Shown here one piece after another: positions 53,755-64,000 of a stretch of 64,000 nucleotides of DNA. Every line of letters begins with the position of its first letter. Position 1 is the stretch's first letter. Under the pieces are notes generated by a model. That model had not been told where the DNA came from. It worked only from the letters and a program-made list of their open reading frames with translations, and did no database searches. Made by a program: the position numbers and the translations under genes. Origin of the DNA: Ascarosepion bandense (lineage: Eukaryota; Mollusca; Cephalopoda; Sepiida; Sepiidae); contig JBBBDQ010001454.1 of assembly GCA_037127315.1 (NCBI GenBank), forward strand, positions 2,965,001 to 3,029,000, read 5' to 3'.

Positions 53755-54525
53755 AGTTGTACCAGAAGCACTATGTATATAACAGTGAATTCTCGCGTCT
53801 GGTAAGACCAAAAAAAAGGCTCGCTTGCGAGAGATGCGTGTCTTTTTTAGATTCAATCTATGTTTGTATATGTGTCAACCTGCCGATTCATTTTCGCATA
53901 TGTGTGTGTGTGTCGCTACGCATTTGGATAAAAAATCAGACTGTCGTGTGCATTTCTATACAAATGGGTTAAGTTCTTATTTACGCGTGTTTATTATTTT
54001 ATATATATATGCATATATAAACATCCACAGAAATGCCCGAAGAGAAGTGGTGTTCTGTGAAGGAATCATGGGGTCCTCGTATGTGCACACATTCGGATCT
54101 CGATAACTTTCAACAGGACGATTACCTTATGAAATTGTGAATGCGTACATATAGTTGTTGTATTTATGTGTATTCATATATCAGCACTTTTTATGTGCAG
54201 TGTGTTTTATTTGTGTAAAAGTGTCGAACATTGTGTTTTCCGTTCCATAGAATATAGTTTAAGTGCATGAGAGGGTGACACATTAAGATATACATGTATG
54301 TATGTATGTATGTGTGCATGTATGACAGAAAAAAGTGACAAAAATTTTCGAAAAATTTTCGAGGAAGGTCATTAAGTTAAACACTATATAGTTATATTTA
54401 CGTTTTAGTCAATAGAGTGCTACCGATAAATTTATATGGAAGGTTTATTAAGTGCGTATAACATGAATGGGTGAGTAGGTGAGGTTAGAAGATGACACTA
54501 TATTCAATTTGATTACCGAAAAAAA
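53755..54525. other. Unassigned DNA with TG-rich stretches
   Basis: No gene recognised. A small (TGTA)n run lies at 54292-54312. Confidence 0.5.
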
Positions 54526-54527
54526 TA

Positions 54528-54528
<1 letters not shown>

Positions 54529-54594
<66 letters not shown>
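54529..54594. repeat. (GATA)n microsatellite
   Basis: About 16 GATA units on the plus strand. Confidence 0.97.
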
Positions 54595-54599
54595 TTGAT

Positions 54600-57500
54600 A
54601 TGTCGTATAACAGACTCCCGATAGGATGCTTCCCCGATCGCTACAATCTTATCCTCTTCAAGTCTGTGGTCAACATTTACCTTTCCTGTATATCCTCATA
54701 ATCTGCACTTCTTATTCTCTTTACGACCTCACAATAAACCTAATTAGAAACCTTCTACCTTAAGTTGTTCTTGAACCTTTTATTGAGAAAAATAGAGTAA
54801 AAAAAATGATATATAGATAGGTGCGTTGCGGAAAAGATGATCGTGTATGCCTAAAAAACAATCAATTCGTTTGCCAAACTTATCAGAATGAAGCGAGGCT
54901 GCACGCTGGCCCCATACTCCATGGGGATCGTGTTTTTTAGTCTTCTTTACAAACCATAGGGAGACATTAAAAAGGGTTGAATATTTAGATATAAATGAAA
55001 TATTGTTTCAAATGAATAGTTTGCAATAAGTCTCACCGACCGGGTATATAATCTAATATTTCTTCTCTTTGCACAATAATTTGCTGTTAAAATTAAAATT
55101 CATAAATGTGTTCGTTATATATATATATATATATATATATAAATTTTTAAAAAATCTTAAATAAAATATAAGCTTTTATTTCAGCTGATTATGTTGTTCT
55201 TTTCGATATCATCTTTCTTGATTGCTTTGCAAAATCTTTCAATCTATTCTGTTGTTCCGGATTTGTAAAAAGTGGCTTAGGTGCACGTATTACGAGCAAG
55301 TTTAGTAGTTACACGCAATACCCTCGCAAAATCATAAGTAGTGGCAAAAAAACGAGCTCTTCAGTTGCTCATCAGCATAAATAAATGCAGAAACGAAAAG
55401 CATGGACTTCTTTATCCTTTTTGCGTCTAGTTCTCTTTGATTAAAGTTAGTGTGTTTGATATTCTTGTGTTTGCGAAGCTGCTAATTGGTTGTGAAAAGT
55501 AGACGCGGTCGATGACTCTTTTCTTTTATACTTAGCCACAGATGTTATTGTTGATATGATCTCTTTACATAGATTAAGTACTTAAGTGACTCACAAAGAC
55601 AGAAAGTCTTCTACTCCATTATTAAAAATTGTTTACGTCTGTAGTAAAGCAAACCACCAACATTAAATTTAAATCTTCAAATTTTTTGTTCTTTTATGTA
55701 ATTCACCGTAAGAGCAGTTGATTTGATTTTTGTTGATGCTACTACTTCCAATGTTTACATAATTATTATTATTATTGGTGCCGGTGCTGCTGCTGCTGTT
55801 GTTCATTTTCTTTTTTATGTTCTTAATTATATATTCTAAGCAAATATTAATTATTCGATAAAATTTCAAATCAGAATTTAGACTAAGTGACAACAAGTTT
55901 CTAAAATAATTTATCTATCCCATCAACTGTCGATTATTGGCTAAGTTCACACGCCTAGTAAAATTCAGATATTTTAAAAATAGGCTAAAAAACTCATTCA
56001 AAGATTCACTAAGAATTTTCCTTTTTATTTTTTTTCTCAAAATTTTAGAATTTTAGGTTAGAAAGTTCAAACAGAATAACAAAACACTCTAACCCCACTT
56101 CGTTAAGAGGTCTTTTCTTAATTAAGCAATAATATCAATCCCTATGGTAGAAAAACAAAACTCCCCTCATAAAACTTAACGCGTGGTTAGGCAACCAATA
56201 GTTGCGTTATAAATCTGCTTTAACAGTCGTGTCGAATGCGATTGTCTCATGCTGTCATTCAAGTATATTTTAATGTTTCTTTTTTCACACCGAAAGAAAT
56301 TATCAAAAGAAAAGGTTATATTCCTGAAACTGTTAAAGATGAAACCTATCTATTTATCTATTTCTGTCTCAACACATCATTTTTTTTATCTTTGATATTA
56401 TTATATATCTCCGTATATCTTAAACGTAATCTTTCTATTCATTTCTCTACCCTTTAAGTTTATCTGCCTATGAAGATTTGTATGTACGAATATATTAACC
56501 AATATTTCTGAAAATATATTCTTTTTCATCAATACAACTTCCCCACTAAACTTCTTTGCATATAACCTTTTTATATTGCTTTCTTCTGCTTTTGCAAATA
56601 AGATAAAAACTCCACCTCGTACGACGGTTGTCGTGACACGTGTCTAGCCTAGCTTATGTGGAAGGAGTTCACAATAGCATTGCAGTCAACATTTGCCTCC
56701 ACTAGCTATCGTTAGAAGATAGCAAAAGATCAAATAGTTCTATTAAATCAACTGTTCGTGACGCAGCTTACCGTATTGGTTAATGCACAACCGTATAATG
56801 TGGCTCCGTGTTGTTGAGTAGATACTATGCGCGCGAATAAAAACGTGTTATGTGCACACCTTAATGTTTTTGCACCTCGATTAAAGATCCCTATAAATGC
56901 CCACCAGAAACTTCTTCTCGGAATGTTGTAAGTGTTGTTATCTGTAGGTGTAAAAGTGAAAGTGAAAATGAAAGTAAAAGAGATAGAAATATATGAAAAT
57001 ATGGTTAGAGAGTATTGCGCGGGTTCAGAACGTGCTTCCCGCAACAAGGAGTCTTGAATATTTTGATCCACCCCTTTACGTTTAAATATGTTCCTATAAT
57101 GAGAAATAACACTATTTTTTTTTTATTTTCTTCAAATCTTTATTTGAATTTTAGATTGAAAAAGAAGATAAAGCTGAAACTGATGGGATCGGAGGGAGGG
57201 ACATAACTGTTTTAAAAATCGGGTCTCAGCGTTCGAATGAATACAACTGGAAAAATAAGGTAAAAATCAACGAAAAGCAAACGCGTAAGATGGGGTCGCG
57301 CAGTAACGAAAAGATGGAAGGAAAGGGAGAAAAAGGCTAAGGAATGGAAATGTAAGGTTTTTTTATGTCAACGTTAAGGGGCTTTCTACTGTGAATGAAG
57401 CAATATAGACATAAAAAAACAAATCAGATATACAAATGCATATGTAGATATTTATGAATATATATAGCTATTCTTTAAAAATATATAGTTATATGCATAT

Positions 57501-58240
57501 TTATATCTACCCATGCAAATATTTGTCGATATATCAATACATATTTTTTATATTAATCGGTGTATAGAATGCGTGTAAGTAAATTGCAAATTTATTTAAA
57601 CGTGTATCTATCTTAACGTCTATATTTTTAAGGCAGTTTTTATTATTATTTAATTTGTGTTATTTGAAAATAAAAGCAGTTGCTGCAGCCTTAATGCTGT
57701 CGTTAATTCACTTTTATTGTTATTCGCTTTTTTAGTATTAGTTTCTTCTTATTAATTATCTGGTTAGTGATCTTCGAAACCAGCTCCCCCAACAATATGT
57801 ATAGGGTAAAAAATAAATTTTAAAAACGGATAGGCTGATTGAAAAGTATGAATGCAAATAAATGATCTCGTTTTCAGATCTTGAATTTAAGAAGAAAAGC
57901 GATGAGAAATTTTACAGAAAAAGGGGCTCTCACAAGGGCTTAGCTATCTCTTGCTATAGGTAAAGATATTCGACTCTTTTATTTATAGAAGCGATATATG
58001 AGTTCTTATGAGTTTACATTCATCTCTATGTGTGTATATTGTGATCAAGGTACAAAAGGGATTCCGGGATATGGAAAAGGTTTTTACAGATTGTATAAAT
58101 TTTACTAGTGTCACACAGAACTGTATAAAATAACTCTGCTTTCGCTATTATAAGGTCAGCCTTCTTTATGAATATGCAAATACATATCACCTGGATATAC
58201 ATATATGCGCAACAAATTCACAATGATCGAGTGTGAAAAT
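54600..58240. other. Unassigned AT-rich DNA with a (TA)n array at 55116-55141
   Basis: Open frames at 55669-55896 (Asn-rich, from AAT/GTT repeats), 56236-56457 and 56748-57071 show no domain. The 56740-57070 part has higher complexity, but no motif could be assigned on either strand. Confidence 0.5.
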
Positions 58241-58246
58241 TTATGC

Positions 58247-58271
58247 ACACATACACACACACACACACACA
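58247..58271. repeat. (CA)n microsatellite
   Basis: About 12 CA repeats. Confidence 0.95.
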
Positions 58272-58499
58272 TACGTAGATATATATATATAAATGCTAAT
58301 GCACGCACGTGCTCGCTTTCTGCATATCTACATGTCAATGCTGCTATTAATATAAATATAGATGTATATAGAGAGATGTAAGTATTTGACGGACTCTGCC
58401 TAGGCCCTACAAGATGTGCAGATTGATGTTGAGGACATGCATTTAAAAATTATACATATGCAAAGCCATTAGAGAGGGGGGCAAGTATGATTATTTCAT

Positions 58500-58625
58500 T
58501 CACTCTTTCCCGCTCTATTTTTCTCTTTCTAGTTCTCTCTCTCTCTCTCACTCTGTTTCATCCTTTCTCTCGGTTTCTGTCTGTCTTTCTCTCTCTCTCT
58601 CTCTCTCCCTCTCATACACCCTTTT
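58500..58625. repeat. (CT)n-rich tract
   Basis: Imperfect CT/CTTT repeats giving a Ser-Leu-rich spurious frame. Confidence 0.9.
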
Positions 58626-58629
58626 TCTC

Positions 58630-59100
58630 TTTGCTTATCTGTATTTCAAAATATACACCAACCGTAGAAAGTGAGTGCATATGGTAATATATATACACAC
58701 TAGTATGTCCACGTGTGCATGTTGAGTATTGTAACTTTTGTTTATTACATGCTATAACCACGTGTATACATGCATGTTTGAAAGCGTTTAAGCATGTGAA
58801 CGGTTCTGTGTGGGTGTAGGTATTATTTCGAATGCAGCAAAGAGTATTAAATGCATATGTGTAAGTATAGATATAAATAAGGTTCTGTATGCAACGGAAT
58901 CTTATAAAATGTTTTGCTATATTCTTTTATATCGATTTTGTATTAAATTTTTAAATTGTTGATATGCTTATTCCACATGATTTTACCAAGCTAATGATTG
59001 TGTCAAAATTTATATTTAACTGTACTTTCAATTAATTTTTTTTTCTTTTTCACGAATCGGTACGCTAGAATTATACTATCCGTGTGTATTTATGTGAGTG
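58630..59100. other. Unassigned DNA
   Basis: No feature recognised. Confidence 0.5.
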
Positions 59101-59103
59101 CAC

Positions 59104-59110
59104 AATATAT

Positions 59111-59170
<60 letters not shown>
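59104..59170. repeat. (TA)n microsatellite
   Basis: About 33 TA repeats. Confidence 0.97.
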
Positions 59171-59173
<3 letters not shown>

Positions 59174-59174
59174 T

Positions 59175-59950
59175 ATATCTACACAGGCATGCAAGTTTTA
59201 AAAGGTTCCCAGTTGTTTTTAAAGATATAATGCAGTTTCAAACCTGGTAGATAAATTTTCGAAATTCGGTCATTTTTCAAAAAGAACATTAATTTTGTGT
59301 TTTTTTTATAACAATCTTCGTAATTTTAAATATAATAATTTTCATTTTTTTAGGCTGCAAGAATTATATATTAATTCACAGATATATATAAGAATAAATA
59401 CGTATAAATGATCAAAATTTATAACAATATATATATATATCTTTATGCATATACAGAAAAATTCTTAAAATGTTAATACTTGTTACATGTATTGAAAGAT
59501 AAACGATATCTTTATATGTATTATGTTTAAATAATTCCAGTTTTTCCGGTTGGAAGGGAATATGAGAAAGGGTTTTAAACTAAACGTATCCTCAGAATTT
59601 CGGTAATAACACCCAATTTTGTTAGATCCAGTAGGAAATAGACTCAACACTTATCGGGATGGAATCCTTTCGCTAAGTCGAAGAACAAATCGTTGCAGTG
59701 AGGTCCTTGGAATTTTCCATGTTGGCTGTCGTAAATGAACCGGCATGTGGAATGGCTACGATGTACACATCCGCCGAAACGTTTCTATCTACAATAGTCG
59801 ATGTGCACACACGAATGCGTGCGCGCGTGCGTCTGCGTGTGTCTGTGTGTCTGATAAGGCGTTTGCGCGTGCGTACGAGACAGTGAGAGTTTACTACTTA
59901 CATTAAAAACGTGTGTTTATCCAACGTAAATACAGGATGTTTTTCATATG
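59175..59950. other. Unassigned DNA with a more complex patch at 59620-59830
   Basis: The patch has balanced composition and an open plus-strand frame (SLEFSMLAVVNEPACGMATM), but it lacks a domain, is followed by a CG/TG-rich repeat, and cannot be assigned. Confidence 0.4.
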
Positions 59951-59952
59951 CC

Positions 59953-59977
59953 TATATATATATATATATATATGTAC

Positions 59978-60021
<44 letters not shown>
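59953..60021. repeat. (TA)n-(TG)n compound microsatellite
   Basis: Two TA runs followed by about 15 TG repeats. Confidence 0.97.
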
Positions 60022-60026
<5 letters not shown>

Positions 60027-60189
60027 ACACAAGCACACACATAAGGATGGGAGCATTGAAAAGTTTACAATTCGACTTTTTCCCAAAACCTTCAAAAAGG
60101 AGCAAACCACAATTTTCAATGCTTTTTGGTCGCACCGAGAACTTTTCACCAACACCTTGTGTGCATATGTAGGGTAGGTGTAGAATTTT

Positions 60190-60265
<76 letters not shown>

Positions 60266-60266
60266 T
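60190..60266. repeat. (GATA)n microsatellite
   Basis: About 19 GATA units on the plus strand. Confidence 0.97.
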
Positions 60267-60394
60267 GAAATTATATCAAAATGATTTAATTTTTGAAATA
60301 TTCATTATTTTATTACTTTGTGCATTTATGTAGAAGTTGATATGCATTAGAGCATGAACACACACACCTGTATATACAAAATGCGTATATGTGT

Positions 60395-60408
60395 ATGTGT
60401 ATGTGTAA

Positions 60409-60452
<44 letters not shown>
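60395..60452. repeat. (TG)n-(GA)n compound microsatellite
   Basis: TGTATG and TG repeats followed by about 14 GA repeats. Confidence 0.95.
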
Positions 60453-60453
<1 letters not shown>

Positions 60454-60454
60454 G

Positions 60455-61655
60455 GTAGACCAATAAGTATAATACAGTTATCAATGCAAAACAAATATTT
60501 TTTCACCATTAGATTACGTTTTTTTGTTTTTTTTTATCTACCTATACTTAGATTAATAATAACATAAGTATGCATACGCCTGTCCAAATCTGGCTACGAA
60601 ATTTTTATAAAACTGCCGGTGTTCAAAACACGTGCCTTTTTAGTTGCATGCTTAAGTAATCGTTGTTTTAGTTTCTGGTAAATGTGGTTGATTTCCAGTA
60701 GACATCACTCGTGTCAGAATATATAGATGTGCCAAATCCCACACGTGAGTGTGTATGCTTGATTCTATTTCTACACATGTCCAACTAAAATAAAAACCGC
60801 TTAGTCTGCCGAAATCTACACTTATATATAAAAGTTGGCTAACCTAAGATCCTGTCTGTAATCATAACCCCACAAACATTAGTCCGTAAGTTTAAATGCC
60901 AACATACATTTGTCTACGTGTGCGCGTTTTCTTTACGTATATATATATATGGAAACAAACGTGCGTTCAGGGCGTTATACCAATTTTTTCTACACGTTTT
61001 TGTTATCCAGTTACAACTTACATCCTTTTTTTTTCAGTTAAATTCATATAGAAGCAATTCAGCTGTGAATAAGTGTCACGTAGAACTTGCGGAATTAGCA
61101 TGCCTGTGTTTATAATATATTTAATGTTATACATGTTTTATAGTTATATACGTGTGTACGTGTGCAGAAATCTTTAGCGTTTCGCTTAAAGTAAAAAAAA
61201 AATACAACTGTGTTTCTTTCTTCTTTTTTTTTGTTGCCTTCTTATTTACGTTTTTTTTTTTCTATTATTTCTTGTGTGTTTTGCATTTCTTTATATTGTC
61301 TTTTCTGCGTTTATATCAATCTGTATTTTGCTTTTAAGAATTACTGGTTTAATAAAACAAACGCGTCCGCTAATGCCCACATGTGCGCATGTGACATTTT
61401 TCGTGGAATGTAAATGTATCAATAAAAAAACAGGTTTACAATATATTTTGTTTGATTTTTAGGGGTTTTTTCCGAACTTATTTAGTAAAGGAAAAAAGAC
61501 CGCTGCTTATGGGGAACTTAAAAGTTGAATGCTCTTCATTTTAAAGTAGGATCAATGCTAGATTGACCAGCTTTCAAAATCGAACTGCAAGTAACTTATT
61601 TTTTCTAGATACGCATAAATGATTTCAACCAAACGCCTTGCATTTTCGCATAACC
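60455..61655. other. Unassigned T-rich DNA
   Basis: Poly-T tracts at 61030-61039 and 61248-61262 yield Phe-rich frames; no gene recognised. Confidence 0.5.
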
Positions 61656-61657
61656 AC

Positions 61658-61659
<2 letters not shown>

Positions 61660-61705
<46 letters not shown>
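61660..61705. repeat. (TA)n microsatellite with a short TG tail
   Basis: About 20 TA repeats ending TGTGTGTC. Confidence 0.97.
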
Positions 61706-61707
<2 letters not shown>

Positions 61708-61709
61708 CA

Positions 61710-62190
61710 GACCAACGTACGTTGAGATTTTGCTTGTGTTTACGTTTATATGTTAATAAAATTATGGTTTATATTTGAAAACAAATGATCCTATAAACAG
61801 AACCTCAATCTAGAAACAAAATAATAGGCTTCACATCTACTAATTCTTCAAAATGAATTAAAAAGCGTTCTTCTGTATTTGATGTAATTATTTTTCTTTT
61901 TTTAATGTTTGTGCATATGTAATTCAACAAGAACAGTATATGACTCTTTTTATTCTTTCTTTTTCATAATAGCTATATTAAATAATAACATTTTTAACAC
62001 GCAGGATGTTAGAACAGTTAAAAATAAAAGAATCAACCAAAATTCCGGCAAGTAGTACTAATAATGATGAGGCTGATAATTTGTACATATTTTCCAGTTT
62101 GAAGGACTCAACAAAAACCAGCAGCATCAGTTGGTTTTTCATCAGGTTCATATTAAACTCTTCAAAATGGTTATAATATATATCCCCAGG
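61710..62190. other. Unassigned AT-rich DNA
   Basis: No feature recognised. Confidence 0.5.
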
Positions 62191-62191
62191 C

Positions 62192-62192
<1 letters not shown>

Positions 62193-62241
<49 letters not shown>
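62193..62241. repeat. (TA)n microsatellite
   Basis: About 24 TA repeats. Confidence 0.97.
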
Positions 62242-62243
<2 letters not shown>

Positions 62244-62244
62244 G

Positions 62245-63295
62245 ACTGTGAACAAGCAAAAGAGAAGCCAAGTTAAAACTAAGCCATACTTTTCTTTACA
62301 GAGACGCAATGGATTTTATATACATCTTATAATTCTCAATTATAGCATGAAGGGATGAACGCGCACGTCTGCATTCGTGTAACAATTTTAACTATTTCAA
62401 AATAAAAAAAGAAAGCCATAATCACTTGCTTTTGCTTTAGTCATTCTTGATAGAGTTATGGTCGGAATAATTGTAGTATCAACCTTTTGAGTTGAACTTG
62501 CTTTCATTGTAAGAGTAAATGAATCATTACAATTTTATTATTTTTGGTTCACTTCTCTATTTTTTATAGTAAAAATTACCCATGACCTCAAAATCCCTGG
62601 TAAAATAGTGCCTTATTAAACGCCGATGTTTAGGCAAACAAAGCCTTTATCGTTATTTGTTCGATGTTGCATTATTATTGTCAATAAATAAAGGGAGCTA
62701 ACATTTCGTCGAATGCATATTAACACTAGTAGTTTTTCTTTGTATTAAATGTAACAATAATACTAACAATTAATGTAGCAAATATAACACTATTATTTAT
62801 GTAATCATCCGGAAATATTGTACATAATGATAAGGATGAAGGAACATGATAGATTCTTATAAACGAGAGAATGGCTTTACTAGCAGTTGTAGCAAGAGCA
62901 GTTGTAGTAGTTGTTAATCTCTACTTACAATGTTGGTTACCAGATTAATACGTCTCAGACTTGAAACTTTGAAGGTGTTTATTAACCGCTTTTATAACAG
63001 ATGTGATTATTACAGTTCAGAAGAAAAAGAAAATTTGGACCTCGGTTTGAAATAAGAGTTACTTTTCGGAAAATAACCGTAATAAGCTTATTTCAGTATT
63101 ATTATTCCATAGTGGGTATAAATACTAGAATGTTAAGAGTCTCTCAGTGCCAAACGTTTATTTCCAATCGAATAACGCAAGAGCTGTAGACTTTGGAAGT
63201 ATCGTACAACTTTGATTTATTTCGAATTGTTAGATATTTGATTGATGCCAACACTACCGAGCGGCGACAATCTTTTTCATGTTTGAACACATTCT
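62245..63295. other. Unassigned AT-rich DNA with a GAGCGGCGACA motif at 63258
   Basis: The motif and following TCTTTTTC resemble 36941. It lies about 40 bp left of a TA array. Nothing else recognised. Confidence 0.5.
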
Positions 63296-63298
63296 TCA

Positions 63299-63299
<1 letters not shown>

Positions 63300-63354
<55 letters not shown>
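63300..63354. repeat. (TA)n microsatellite
   Basis: About 27 TA repeats. Confidence 0.97.
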
Positions 63355-63358
<4 letters not shown>

Positions 63359-63744
63359 GCATGTTTCTTTAAATGATATCGACATATGATGTCTTTATTT
63401 TTATATTAAGCGTTCTAGTTATCTAATTATCTTCTTGATGTTAAGTTGAAATTCTTCAAGAAAGGCCCCATACTTTCAATTTCCACCGAGATTATGCCTG
63501 GGTGGGGGGTGTTGGGAATTTAGAAAACAAACTTAATGTAAATGTAATCGTTGTGATCGTGATTTTTTCCAAACACGCGTTTTTGTAAACGCGCTAATAG
63601 AATTATTTTAAGATCAATCATTGTAATGATGTCTTGTAAACGTGTATTCCAAATGCAAGATGGGTAATCAGAGATCGTAAATGGCAACATGGTGTTTAAT
63701 GTTCTTCTTTTATATACCGTGCTCTTTCAGGAAACAGGCGATCA

Positions 63745-64000
63745 TACACTCCACATCTTCCTGTCTTTTGTAGATCTTAATAATTTCGTATTGTTATTTG
63801 TCCTAAACTCTATTCTGCCAGCAATTTGCTCAAGCTCATCAAGTATATCAGGTGCTGTTCCCCCTTGTCCCTACTTCCCTCGAACCGCCCTGTGAGTATC
63901 AGATTCTCTAAGCTTTCCTTCTTAATTTTGTGTTCCAGAAACTTCAACTGTTGCTTCCTGATATTAAGTATAAGTTTCCTGCTTGTTTCCCTTTTTTTCT
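63745..64000 (-). pseudogene. RTE-type LINE fragment running off the window edge
   Basis: The plus-strand text CACATCTTCCTGTCTTTTGT, CTCATCAAGTATATCAGG and TGAGTATCAGATTCTCTAAG followed by TTTCCTTCTTAATTTTGTG parallels 29000-29180, where the same LINE family lies antisense. Read minus, it covers the F-x-x-H/K-L-G, G-L-E-N-L and R-x-R-x-K blocks near the RT C-terminus. The element's 5' side continues beyond 64000. Confidence 0.65.

Overview
The window looks like intergenic and intronic DNA from a large, repeat-rich animal genome, most probably a coleoid cephalopod (octopus-like). This is inferred from the very low gene density, the dense TA, TG, CT and GATA microsatellites, the many decayed LINE and Tc1/mariner copies, 5S- and tRNA-derived SINEs, and one invertebrate-type cyclic nucleotide-gated (CNG) channel gene. 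There are no operons, bacterial genes or CRISPR arrays. All identifications come from reading translated motifs by eye; no alignment or search was run.

The only confidently functional coding unit is on the minus strand at 48211-49540. It is the start-codon exon of a CNG channel subunit and encodes the cytoplasmic N-terminus, S1-S6 and the pore. It ends at a clean GTGAGT donor with a split codon. The C-linker and cyclic-nucleotide-binding exons should lie at lower coordinates, but none was recognised, so the rest of the window to the left is probably one large intron, or intron plus unrelated DNA. A second, speculative exon at about 21002-21128 (+) could encode a signal peptide.

Layout. 1-2.5 kb: microsatellites and an RTE-type LINE 3' end. 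2.5-5.35 kb: two back-to-back jockey/CR1-type LINE copies (-). 7.05-9.1 kb: a 5S-tRNA chimeric SINE, an internally deleted mariner-like element and a second mariner. 10.1-14.35 kb: a Tc1 remnant, a mariner (-) abutting a LINE 3' end (+), then RTE-type LINE copies. 14.8-17.4 kb: two tRNA-type SINEs, a fold-back MITE and another mariner. 18.8-25.6 kb: Tc1 scraps, a BED-finger (hAT-type) fragment, and RTE-type LINE pieces, one starting at a perfect 40-bp hairpin. 26.7-28.3 kb: an LTR-like repeat (-) and a 31-bp satellite with higher-order structure. 29-36.3 kb: a LINE, a 5S-headed SINE, a 5S rRNA-like sequence, a mariner, a second LTR-like repeat in the opposite orientation, and a nearly complete Tc1 element with inverted ends. 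36.3-41.5 kb: AT-rich duplications, GATA arrays and more LINE decay. 41.5-48.2 kb: mostly unassigned, with a LINE 3' end and a SINE near 47 kb. 49.6-64 kb, upstream of the CNG exon: almost entirely simple-sequence and AT-rich DNA, ending in an RTE-type LINE fragment that runs off the edge.

Almost every other apparent reading frame is decayed transposon or simple repeat. The observations most worth following are the 5S-tRNA chimeric SINEs, the 40-bp perfect hairpin at a LINE junction, the 186-bp higher-order satellite, the oppositely oriented LTR-like pair, and the Asp-type pore of the CNG subunit. No undescribed multi-gene system was seen.
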